Assembly (NCBI GenBank): GCA_029562645.1
Contig: JAKQUI010000006.1
Location: forward strand, 1 to 64,000
Origin: Spirochaetota bacterium
Lineage (GTDB): Bacteria > Spirochaetota > UBA4802 > JAKQUI01
Length of the DNA stretch: 64,000 nucleotides
Direction of reading: 5' to 3'
How positions within the stretch are numbered: the stretch's first letter is position 1; each line of letters starts with the position of its first letter. The translations under genes were made by a program, and so were the position numbers. Below, one piece after another: positions 37,162 to 45,095 of this stretch. The notes beneath the pieces are model-generated. The model saw only the letters and a list, made by a program, of their open reading frames with translations. It ran no database searches and was not told where the DNA came from.

Positions 37162-38577
37162 ATGCCAATGACCCCCGAATCCGAATACGACCAGGACGGA
37201 CTGCTGCGAGCCGCACGCCGATTGCGCTTTCCGTCGTTCCTCGAGTCGTCGTTCCTCGACTATTATCACAACAAGACCATTCTGTTCATCCGATGGGCCA
37301 GCGTGTTCGGCATCCTGCTGTATCTGGCGAACCTCAATACCGATTTCATCTCGTTCCCGGGCCTGGAGCGCCTCGCGATCGGGGTGCGCGTCGGGTTCGT
37401 CGTCTACGGCGTGATTATCCTGGCGCTCTCGTTCGTCGACGCGGTCAGGCGGCGGCTCCACTTCCTCCTCTTTCTGATCTCGGTGATCGGCAGCGGATGC
37501 GTGGTCGTGTTCACGCTGGTCGGGTCCGGCCCCTTCGCGAGCCTCTATCACAGCGGGGTGATGCTGTGCCTCGTATTCACCTTCGCCTTCGTGCGGCTGC
37601 GCTTCCGCCACGCGACGGCCTCCGGCGTCCTGGTCGGCGCCGGCTACATCATCCCCCATGCGCTTATCGGGGACCTTCCCGGGGACCAGCTGGCGCATAA
37701 CGCCATGAACCTCCTGGGGACGATCGGGGTGGGCATGTGCATCGCCTACCTCAACGAGTACCATCTCCGCTACTCGTTCGTCCAGGAGCTCGTCATCGGC
37801 GAAAAGAGCCGGACGCTCGAGGCGCAGAACGCCCTCATCGATCACGAGCTCGAGATCGCGAAAACGATCCAGGAGCAGTACCTGCCTGCCTCCGGCGTCC
37901 ACGGTCGCATCGGCGCCCTGTACCGCCCGATGGACCGCGTGGGCGGCGATTTTTTCGACATCATCACCTTCGCCGATCCCGACGAGATCGGCGTGTTCAT
38001 CAGCGATGTGTCCGGCCACGGCGTCCCCGCGGCCCTCTATACCTCCATGCTCCGCGTGGCCCTGACCCAGGCCGGCGACCTGCAGCGCGATCCGCAGGGG
38101 CTCCTGGGGCACCTGGACCGCGCCCTTCTCCCGCACCTGAAGAGCGCCTTCATTACCTGCTTCTATGGTGTGCTGAACATGCGCTCGGGCGACTTCCGGT
38201 ACGCCAATGCGGGGCACCTGGCCCCGCTGATCGTGAGCGCCGATTCGATAGAACCGTTGCCCTGCCCGCCCAGCGTGCCGCTTGCGGCATTCTCCGAATC
38301 GACCGTCCGCCGGCACGAACGGGACTTTTCGAACCGCGCGGTCACGCTGCCGACCGGTTCGCGGTTGCTCCTGTTCACCGACGGGCTCACCGAGGCGCGC
38401 AACCGCTTCCGTCCCGCCGAGATGTTCGAGTATGCGGGGATGCATGATGCGCTCCGGAGCGCGGGCGCCATGCCGGTGGGCGCGTTCATCGACCGCCTGT
38501 TCGAGGCGCTGGTCGGGTTTCGGGGCGGCGACTCCTTCGAGGATGATATCTGCATCCTCTGCCTCGAGGTGGGCTGA
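37162..38577 (+). CDS. 6TM SpoIIE/PP2C-type phosphatase (tandem copy 1)
   Basis: This 471-residue protein has a cytoplasmic N-terminal stretch, about six TM helices (residues 45-205) and a coiled-coil linker. The SpoIIE phosphatase domain has AKTIQEQYLP, RVGGDFFD, ISDVSGHGVPAALYT, LLFTDGLTEAR and C-terminal SFEDDICIL. Asp residues of GDFFD and DVSGHG are the metal ligands. The adjacent gene is a clear paralog with matching TM and catalytic segments (HSGVMLCLVFTFAFVRLRFR vs HSGIMLVLVFTFAFVRLRFR). It probably senses a membrane or small-molecule signal and controls a partner-switching module not present here. Confidence 0.92.
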   Translation: MPMTPESEYDQDGLLRAARRLRFPSFLESSFLDYYHNKTILFIRWASVFGILLYLANLNTDFISFPGLERLAIGVRVGFVVYGVIILALSFVDAVRRRLHFLLFLISVIGSGCVVVFTLVGSGPFASLYHSGVMLCLVFTFAFVRLRFRHATASGVLVGAGYIIPHALIGDLPGDQLAHNAMNLLGTIGVGMCIAYLNEYHLRYSFVQELVIGEKSRTLEAQNALIDHELEIAKTIQEQYLPASGVHGRIGALYRPMDRVGGDFFDIITFADPDEIGVFISDVSGHGVPAALYTSMLRVALTQAGDLQRDPQGLLGHLDRALLPHLKSAFITCFYGVLNMRSGDFRYANAGHLAPLIVSADSIEPLPCPPSVPLAAFSESTVRRHERDFSNRAVTLPTGSRLLLFTDGLTEARNRFRPAEMFEYAGMHDALRSAGAMPVGAFIDRLFEALVGFRGGDSFEDDICILCLEVG

Positions 38578-38579
38578 TC

Positions 38580-40013
38580 ATGCCCAACGGGATGAACACG
38601 GGGCTCTATGTCGGCCGCTATTACACCGAAGGCGAGCTCGCGCGCGCCGTGCGGCGGCTCTCGTTTCCCGCGCCGCTCGAGGAGGCCTTTCTTGCTTACT
38701 ATCATGAGAAAACCGTGCTGTTCATACGCATCGCGGGCCTGTTCGGCGTGCTGCTGTACCTGGCGAACATCACCACCGATTTCAATTCCTTCCCCGGCCT
38801 GGAGGGCGTCTCCCTCGCCATCCGGATCGGGTACAGCCTGTTCGCCTCGATGGCGGTGGTGATCACGTTTTTCCCGGCGCTCAGATCGATTCTTCAGTTC
38901 TATCTCTTCCTTGTCATGGTGACCGGCAGCGCCGGCATCGCGGCCTTCACCTACCTGGGCACGGGGATCTACGCAAGCCTGTATCACAGCGGCATCATGC
39001 TGGTGCTGGTGTTCACCTTCGCCTTCGTGCGGCTGCGCTTCCGCCCGGCGTCGCTGGCCGGGCTCGTCATCGGCGTGGGGTACGTCGTTCCGCACGCCGT
39101 CATCGGCGATCTGCCGGCGAACCAGCTTTCGCACAACGCCATGAACCTCGTGGGGACGATCGCGGTGGGCATGTGCATCGCCTACCTGAACGAGTATCAC
39201 CTGCGGGACTCGTTCGTCAAGGGGCTCATCATCGACGAGAAGAGCCGGTCGCTGGAGAGCCGCACGCGTCAGATCGACCGCGAGATGGAGATCGCGAAAA
39301 CGATCCAGGAGCACTTCCTGCCGGCCCCCCGCCCGGGGCTGCCGATCGGCAGCCGGTATCGCCCGGTGGAGCGCATCGGCGGGGATTTTTTCGATTTCAT
39401 CGGGCAGCCCGATCCCGACGAGATCGGGCTGTTCATCAGCGATGTCTCGGGGCATGGGATCCCGGCCGCGCTGTATACCGCCATGCTTCGGGTGGCCCTG
39501 AGCCAGGCGTCGGCGCACCACCATGATCCGCAGGGACTGCTGGAGCGCCTCGACCGCGGGCTGGGGAGGCATGTTGGAGACGCCTTCATCACCTGCTTTT
39601 ACGGGATCCTGAACATCAGGACCGGGGAGCTGCGCTATGCCAATGGCGGGCACCTGCCGCCACTCGTCGTGGCCCGCGATTCGATACAATCCCTGCCGTG
39701 CCCGCCGAGCGTGCCGCTCGGGATGTTCTCACGACAAGCCGCGATTGCGTCGTCCAGGAGCTTCACGACGGAGGTCGCGACGCTTCCCGCCGGCGGCAAG
39801 CTGCTCCTGTTTACCGACGGGCTCACCGAGGCGCGCCAGCCGGCGCAACAGGACCGGCTCTTCGACGAAATCGGCCTCGTCGAATCGATCGTGCGCGCGC
39901 GCGACCTTCCGGCGCAGGATTTCACCGACGCGCTCTTTGCGGACCTGGTGCGGTTTCGCGGCGGCGAGTCGTTTGAGGACGATGTGTGCATCATTTGTGT
40001 TGACGTGGCCTGA
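38580..40013 (+). CDS. 6TM SpoIIE/PP2C-type phosphatase (tandem copy 2)
   Basis: This 477-residue paralog lies two bases after the first copy's stop, with GAGGTGG as RBS. The architecture is the same: six TM helices, linker, PP2C domain with AKTIQEHFLP, RIGGDFFD, ISDVSGHGIPAALYT, LLFTDGLTEAR and SFEDDVCII. The active site is intact in both copies. The TM region is as conserved as the catalytic domain, which argues that both sense similar cues. Confidence 0.92.
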   Translation: MPNGMNTGLYVGRYYTEGELARAVRRLSFPAPLEEAFLAYYHEKTVLFIRIAGLFGVLLYLANITTDFNSFPGLEGVSLAIRIGYSLFASMAVVITFFPALRSILQFYLFLVMVTGSAGIAAFTYLGTGIYASLYHSGIMLVLVFTFAFVRLRFRPASLAGLVIGVGYVVPHAVIGDLPANQLSHNAMNLVGTIAVGMCIAYLNEYHLRDSFVKGLIIDEKSRSLESRTRQIDREMEIAKTIQEHFLPAPRPGLPIGSRYRPVERIGGDFFDFIGQPDPDEIGLFISDVSGHGIPAALYTAMLRVALSQASAHHHDPQGLLERLDRGLGRHVGDAFITCFYGILNIRTGELRYANGGHLPPLVVARDSIQSLPCPPSVPLGMFSRQAAIASSRSFTTEVATLPAGGKLLLFTDGLTEARQPAQQDRLFDEIGLVESIVRARDLPAQDFTDALFADLVRFRGGESFEDDVCIICVDVA

Positions 40014-40110
40014 TGCGATCACGGGGCCCGGCGTTAGCTGAAGCGCGATAGCCCATCAGTCGTCTGTCTCATAACGCAGTCGCGTCAATACTCTCTCTGG
40101 AGGGTTTCGC

Positions 40111-40407
40111 ATGGAAGCGGAAAAAACGGGAGGCGTCGTCGGAATGTTGCTGCAGGCGGCGCTGCTTGTCGCGGGCATCGCCCTTATCGTGTTCGCCCGG
40201 TACTGGAGCAGGGGCCCCGCGGTGGTCGCCTCGGGGGTGTTCTTCATCAACCTCTTCTGGATAACGATGGTCCTGTCGCATGACGTCAAACTCTGGTCCG
40301 TGTTGCGCAACACGAAGGCGGGGAATGTCGCGCTGTTGGCCATCGTCCTGGTCAATCTGCTCGCGATCGCGCTTCTCGCCCTGTTCGGGGATTTTTTTAA
40401 AAGGTAG
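40111..40407 (+). CDS. Small membrane protein
   Basis: This 98-residue protein has three TM helices (about 10-28, 36-53 and 74-93). No family is recognised. GGAGG lies 8 nt before ATG 40111. Transcription continues from the phosphatase genes or from a local promoter not identified. Confidence 0.7.
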   Translation: MEAEKTGGVVGMLLQAALLVAGIALIVFARYWSRGPAVVASGVFFINLFWITMVLSHDVKLWSVLRNTKAGNVALLAIVLVNLLAIALLALFGDFFKR

Positions 40408-40525
40408 GATTCGCTCCGCGTCAGGGCCGTCGCCCGATCCGCGAATCGGTTGACAGACGCGGGGCCATTCGGTCCGCTCCGCCGAAAAGCCCGGTATGGC
40501 GCGGCCGGATTCGATGGCGTATAAC

Positions 40526-40539
40526 GCGCGCATGCGCGC
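40526..40539. repeat. 14-bp perfect palindrome upstream of hisF
   Basis: GCGCGCATGCGCGC is self-complementary and lies 26 bp before the hisF start, next to a TATCAT hexamer (40540-40545). It could be an operator or a stable RNA hairpin near the 5' end. Confidence 0.35.
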
Positions 40540-40564
40540 TATCATACACGCACAAGGAGCAGCC

Positions 40565-41329
40565 ATGGGAACGATAGGCATTATGCCGTGCCTGGACATG
40601 AAGAACGGACGCGTGGTCAAGGGCGTGCACTTCGTGGATATCAAGGACGCGGGCGATCCGGTCGAGAACGCGAAATTCTACCAGGCCGAGGGGGCCGACG
40701 AGCTCGCCATGCTGGATATCGCCGCCACGCTGGAGAACCGCTCCACGCGCCTGGAATGGGTGCGCGCTGTCGCCTCGGTCATTGGCATTCCGCTTACGGT
40801 GGGGGGCGGCATCGGCAGCCTCGAGGACATCGAGCTGGTGCTAGACGCCGGCGCGAGCAAGGTGTCCATGAACAGTGCGGCTGTGGGCAATCCGGCGCTC
40901 GTGGAGCAGGCGGCGAAGAAGATCGGCCCGGCGCGCGTCACCGTCGCGATCGACGCGCGGCGTAATAGCGCGATGCCGTCGGGGTTCGAGCTGGTGGTGT
41001 CCGGCGGGACGAAGCCCATCGGTAGGGACGCCATCGAATGGGCGCGGCGGTGCCAGGAGCTGGGCGCCGGGGTGATCTTGCCGACCAGCATGGACGGCGA
41101 CGGGACCCTCGCGGGATACGATCTCGAATACACCCGCGCCATCGCCGACGCGGTGACGCTTCCCGTAGTCGCTTCGGGCGGCGCCGGGACGCTGGAGCAT
41201 TTCTACGAGGGCGTGGTGAAGGGCGGCGCGAGCGTGCTTCTCGCGGCCTCGGTGTTTCACTTCAGGACCTTCAGCATCCGCCAGGTGAAGGAATATCTCA
41301 AAGGCCGCGGGATCGAGGTACGGCTGTAG
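40565..41329 (+). CDS. hisF: Imidazole glycerol phosphate synthase cyclase subunit HisF
   Basis: This 254-residue TIM barrel makes IGP and AICAR from PRFAR. Catalytic Asp11-equivalent lies in PCLDMKNGRVVKG, and the second Asp lies in AIDARR. Phosphate-binding loops include VGGGIGSLEDIE, VVASGGAGTLEHF and LLAASVFHF. In PTSMDGDGT the usual R is replaced by G. AAGGAG lies 5 nt before the ATG. hisH and the other his genes are not within the window, so it is separated from its partner or used alone. Confidence 0.93.
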   Translation: MGTIGIMPCLDMKNGRVVKGVHFVDIKDAGDPVENAKFYQAEGADELAMLDIAATLENRSTRLEWVRAVASVIGIPLTVGGGIGSLEDIELVLDAGASKVSMNSAAVGNPALVEQAAKKIGPARVTVAIDARRNSAMPSGFELVVSGGTKPIGRDAIEWARRCQELGAGVILPTSMDGDGTLAGYDLEYTRAIADAVTLPVVASGGAGTLEHFYEGVVKGGASVLLAASVFHFRTFSIRQVKEYLKGRGIEVRL

Positions 41330-41361
41330 GGCGACGAGTGCGCCCGACCGCGCGCCGTGGG

Positions 41362-41451
41362 TTACCGGGACGCGCGGTTCTTCTTCGCGTACTCCCGCAG
41401 ATACTGGAATATCCTGTTGTTCGAACTGTCAGGAGTGATTCTATTCCGGAA
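41362..41451 (-). pseudogene. Orphan C-terminal coding remnant
   Basis: A 29-codon minus-strand frame, bounded upstream by TGA and ending at TAA 41364-41362, reads ...DSSNNRIFQYLREYAKKNRASR. It lacks a start codon but looks like the C-terminus of a real protein (charged, aromatic-rich helix). It may be the tail of a deleted gene. Low confidence. Confidence 0.25.
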
Positions 41452-41464
41452 TCACCCCTGACAG
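41426..41464. terminator. Hairpin between hisF and the convergent peroxidase gene
   Basis: CTGTCAGG-A-GTGATTC pairs with GAATCAC-C-CCTGACAG around a 7-nt loop: 15 bp with one mismatch. It lies between converging genes and may end transcription from both sides, although neither side has a T-run. Confidence 0.5.
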
Positions 41465-41480
41465 CCCTGCGCAGCGTCGC

Positions 41481-42704
41481 TTACCGGTCCGAAAGAGTTT
41501 TCATGAAATCGACGATTGCGCCCACCTCGTCGTCGGTGAGTTTGAGGTCGCCGAGCTCCTCCGTGTTCACGTTGGCCGAAACCTCGGGCGGCCCCCAGCG
41601 CTTTTTGTCGCGGTCGCGCGTATTGTAGAAATCGACCACCTCCTTGAGGGAGGTGAACACGCCATTGTGAAGATAGGCCTTCACGAAACTTGCCGATTCG
41701 CGCAGGTCCACGTTGCGAAGCGTGGGCACCTTGTGCTTGCCCATGTTCGCGGCGGCGTGGCGCGCGAAGCGCGGATCACCCTTGAGAAAGCCGCCCAGGC
41801 CCGGATCGGCCCACTTTGTCCCGTCGGGGTTCCACTGTCGCTCCTGCGTGTAAAAGGGATTGCGCGGATTGCGCGGCGTGCCGAGGTTGTCGTAGGTGAA
41901 ATCGGTAAGAAGCGGGGGATGCGCACCCGGCGTCGTGAGGACGTGGCACTCGGCGCATTTTCCCTTTTTGTTAAAGAGCATGAGGCCGCGCACCTCGCGG
42001 TCGCTGAGGCCCAGTCCCGTGTAGGCCGCCATGTTCTTTTCGTCGATCTTGTCGACCGCGCGCCTGGCGGCGACCGCCTTCCGCCAGAAATCGTCGAACC
42101 GGGAGTTGAACGGGTTCAATTCATGCGAGCGCTCGTAGGCGGCGATGGACTTCGCGATCTTGACGTACGCGGCGTCGGCGTCGCGCTCGGACAGGGAATC
42201 GGGCCCCCACACCTCGCGGAAGAGCGCAGCATAGTCCGCGGCCGCGACGCGGCGGACCGTTTCCTTTTTGTCGGGAAGGTTCTGCTCCAGCGGATTGAGG
42301 AACGGCCCCATGGCCTGCTCGGCCAGCGGGTCGCCCAAGTCATGGCCGTGGGCGCGCCCGTCCCAGAACATCCCGCCCACGAAATCGCCCTCTTTATTGA
42401 TGTGCAGCTTCGGGCTGAATCCCGCATAGGAGGCCGTGGGGGGCTTTCGGTTGCCGAAGCGGGGCGTCTGCGCGCCCGGGTACACGGCGGTGGTGCGGTT
42501 GATCTCGGAGTCGGGCCCCGCCCAGCCCCCGGGACGGGCATGGCAGGTGGCGCACGATTGCCCGGTCGGTTGCGAGAGGTTCGCGTCGAAGAAGAGGCGT
42601 TTGCCTAAGGTTTCGATCGGCGATAGGGGTTGCTTCTTGGAACAGGCGGCGAGTGCCGCGATCAACGAGATGCACAGCATGGCGAGAACAAGCGATCGTT
42701 TCAT
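41481..42704 (-). CDS. Di-haem cytochrome c peroxidase (MauG/CcpA-like) lipoprotein
   Basis: This 407-residue exported lipoprotein has lipobox LAAC (Cys21), first haem site CATCH (51-55) and second CAECH (250-254). The bacterial di-haem peroxidase family reduces H2O2 in the periplasm, and MauG-like members oxidise protein substrates. TLRNVDLRESASFVKAYLHNG and LKEVVDFYNTRD are typical C-terminal segments. RBS GGAGGA lies before ATG 42704. The gene stands alone between hisF and the LytTR system. Confidence 0.9.
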   Translation of the reverse strand: MKRSLVLAMLCISLIAALAACSKKQPLSPIETLGKRLFFDANLSQPTGQSCATCHARPGGWAGPDSEINRTTAVYPGAQTPRFGNRKPPTASYAGFSPKLHINKEGDFVGGMFWDGRAHGHDLGDPLAEQAMGPFLNPLEQNLPDKKETVRRVAAADYAALFREVWGPDSLSERDADAAYVKIAKSIAAYERSHELNPFNSRFDDFWRKAVAARRAVDKIDEKNMAAYTGLGLSDREVRGLMLFNKKGKCAECHVLTTPGAHPPLLTDFTYDNLGTPRNPRNPFYTQERQWNPDGTKWADPGLGGFLKGDPRFARHAAANMGKHKVPTLRNVDLRESASFVKAYLHNGVFTSLKEVVDFYNTRDRDKKRWGPPEVSANVNTEELGDLKLTDDEVGAIVDFMKTLSDR

Positions 42705-42783
42705 CGGGTCCTCCGGTGCGGCGTGAATCGTAGTCGTTATACCTATAGCGCTCCGGGGAACTGCGGCAACCTTTTTTTGCCGT

Positions 42784-43515
42784 TCATACGCCCAGCCGTT
42801 CCTTGAGGGCCTGCGCGTATGCCTGCCCCACCGTGAGCGTGGTTTGCTCCTCGTCGTTCAGGTGCAGGATGTATTGTCCCCCGATGAAGTACTTGAAGTG
42901 CGATACGTGCCGCAGGTTCACGATATACTGTTTGTGGATGCGGATGAATCCCTCCGATGGGAGCCGCATGCCGACCTGCTTGAGCAGCAGGTTCGTGTCG
43001 AAGCTCTTGTTCTCGGTGTGAACGATGGTCGTCCGTCCATTCGATGAAACGTAGACGATGTCCTCGTATGGAATGATGCGATGGGTTCCCCGCTCCCTGA
43101 ACGACAGTCCGATGCGCTGGGGGGCGGGCGTCGGGCGGCTTCCCTCTCGCAGCGTGGCGCAGGCGCGATCGACGGCCGTGCGAAAGCGTTCGAAGCTGAA
43201 GGGCTTGAGGAGATAATCGGCCGCGCCGAGCTCGAAGGCGCGGATGGCGTACTGGTCGTAGGCGGTGGTGAAGATGACGCGCGGCGGCGCGGCGAGGCGC
43301 TCGAGGACCTCGAGCCCGGACATGACCGGAAGGTCGATGTCCAGGAAGAGCAGGTCCGAGGGGTTCGCCGAGAGCTTCCGCAGGGCCTCGCGCCCGTTGG
43401 ACGCGATACCTTCGAGCTTCAGTCCGGGATGCGCGCCGATGTACTCGACGAGGAGCTCGATCGCCGGCTGCTCGTCCTCGGCGACGAAAACGGAAATGAC
43501 GGTCCGATCGCTCAT
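42784..43515 (-). CDS. LytTR-family response regulator
   Basis: This 243-residue regulator has a receiver domain (residues 1-120; phospho-Asp59 in LFLDIDLPVMSG, KPFSF) and a LytTR DNA-binding domain (about 140-240; YVSSNGRTTIVHTENKSF, FIRIHKQYIVNLRHV). It overlaps the sensor-kinase gene by 4 bp, so the two form a LytS/LytTR-type pair. Confidence 0.93.
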   Translation of the reverse strand: MSDRTVISVFVAEDEQPAIELLVEYIGAHPGLKLEGIASNGREALRKLSANPSDLLFLDIDLPVMSGLEVLERLAAPPRVIFTTAYDQYAIRAFELGAADYLLKPFSFERFRTAVDRACATLREGSRPTPAPQRIGLSFRERGTHRIIPYEDIVYVSSNGRTTIVHTENKSFDTNLLLKQVGMRLPSEGFIRIHKQYIVNLRHVSHFKYFIGGQYILHLNDEEQTTLTVGQAYAQALKERLGV

Positions 43516-45095
43516 CGTCGACCCCCCTCAATCGCGGTTGATGCGGCGGGGCGTCCGGACGCGGCCGCAAACCAGAGGACGGCCCGGCCGCCGCCCCCGG
43601 GGGCCGTGTTGAGAACGAGTCCTCCCGATCCGAAATGATAGAGCAGGCGGTCGCGGATAATGCCAAGCGTTCCCGTCATGTCGATAGGGCCCCGCGGGCC
43701 GGGGCCGTTGTCCGAAACGGATACGATGACCGTGCCGTTGATCTCCTCCGCGGAGATGTCGATTATTCCGCCGCGCTCTTTTTTCCGCAGGCCGTGCTTG
43801 ATGGCGTTTTCGACGAGCGGTTGTATGGAAAGCGGCGGGATGCGCACCGACGAGAAGTCGCCCTGAAGGTTGAGGGTGAACGTGAGAAAGCGCGGGAAGC
43901 GCAGTTTTTCGAACTCGAGGTAGCTCTCGGTGAAGCCCCATGCCTCGCTGAACGGAACGAGCGGCTCAAAGGAAACGTCGGTGAGGTATCGGAAGAGGCC
44001 CGAAAGCGTCATGAGCGCTTCGTCGGCGCGGGCCGGGTCCGTGGCGATGAGCGAATGGACGGTGTTGATCGCGTTGTAGAGAAAATGCGGGCGCATGCGG
44101 TCCTGCAGGTTCTTCTGGCGCGATTCTTCGTATTGACGGAGCAGGCGATCGCGCACCGCGTCAAGCTCGCGCAGCCGCGCGTTCGACTCCTCGAGCGTGC
44201 GGTAGAGGCGCGCATTGTCCAGCGAGATGCCCACCTGTCGGGCGAGGAGGTTTACCACGCCCATGCGCTCGGGGGTGAAGGCGCCGATCGTGTCCGCGTT
44301 CTCCAGGTACCCGATGGTGGCGGTCTTTCCGTAACGGAGCTTGTTGCAGGCGACGGAGGCGATGCGGCCATCCCGGATGTAGGGGTCCGCGACGAACAGC
44401 CCCTCGGCCGCCGCGTTGTCCAGCCACACGGGTTCTCCCGTACGGGCCACGTAGCTGATTACCGATACCGGGAGTCCTGGATAGTCGGCGTACGGCACCG
44501 AGCGGACCAGCTTCGTCCGGACGCCGGACCGTTCGTCGTCGAAGCGTCCCTCCGCCTCGATGAAATACTCGCCATCGTGCTCGATGGCGAGGGCCATCCG
44601 ACGCGCCCCGGAGTTCCGTAAGATGATGTCGACGACCCGCTCGAGCAACCGGTCGAGGTCGATCTCCTGGGAAAGCGCTGTCGAGGCGCGGAACACCGCC
44701 TCGAGGTCGACGTTGGCCGGCATGGGTTCGACGGGGATCGTCGGCGTGTCGGCGTGCGGGGCCCGGTCCCCGCCGACCGGGGCGAGGATATCGGGATACT
44801 GTGCGTTCATCTCCCACACCTTGCGGCGCGCGCCCCACCGGGCGTATCCCCGCCGCGCCCGCTCGAGATAGAGGGCGGCGAAGTCGTGCTTGCCCCGCGC
44901 GAGCCAGAAGCGCCCGGCGCACTCGTTCGCGATCGCCTCGTTCTGGACGAATCCGTTCGCGCCGGCCGACTCGATCGCCGCGTCGTAGAGGTCCGTGGCG
45001 ACGGCATTGTTTCCATCGAGGCGCGCGAGCTCGGCCTCGACGAGGAGGTACTTGTGGAGGAAGTTCGACGGGCAGTTATCGGACCATTTCTTCAT
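43512..45095 (-). CDS. GAF-LytS-type histidine kinase part of a frameshifted giant sensor
   Basis: This segment starts with TPR-like sequence (MKKWSDNCPSNFLHKYLLVEAELARLDG), followed by a GAF domain (about residues 130-300), a coiled coil, and a LytS-type kinase with RMRPHFLYNAINTVHS (phospho-His) and HATPase motifs PLVENAIKHGL and SVSDNGPG. The same frame continues upstream past ATG 45095 to about 45145 (GFLGQIRENQQT), matching the family, so the preceding 1188-codon frame and this one were one protein. ATG 45095 overlaps the upstream TGA as ATGA, so restart translation is possible. Confidence 0.8.
   Translation of the reverse strand: MKKWSDNCPSNFLHKYLLVEAELARLDGNNAVATDLYDAAIESAGANGFVQNEAIANECAGRFWLARGKHDFAALYLERARRGYARWGARRKVWEMNAQYPDILAPVGGDRAPHADTPTIPVEPMPANVDLEAVFRASTALSQEIDLDRLLERVVDIILRNSGARRMALAIEHDGEYFIEAEGRFDDERSGVRTKLVRSVPYADYPGLPVSVISYVARTGEPVWLDNAAAEGLFVADPYIRDGRIASVACNKLRYGKTATIGYLENADTIGAFTPERMGVVNLLARQVGISLDNARLYRTLEESNARLRELDAVRDRLLRQYEESRQKNLQDRMRPHFLYNAINTVHSLIATDPARADEALMTLSGLFRYLTDVSFEPLVPFSEAWGFTESYLEFEKLRFPRFLTFTLNLQGDFSSVRIPPLSIQPLVENAIKHGLRKKERGGIIDISAEEINGTVIVSVSDNGPGPRGPIDMTGTLGIIRDRLLYHFGSGGLVLNTAPGGGGRAVLWFAAASGRPAASTAIEGGRR

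Noticed and set aside
40014-40110. Possible regulatory element between the PP2C copy 2 and the small membrane protein
   Set aside because: Only short, imperfect complementary stretches; nothing beyond chance.
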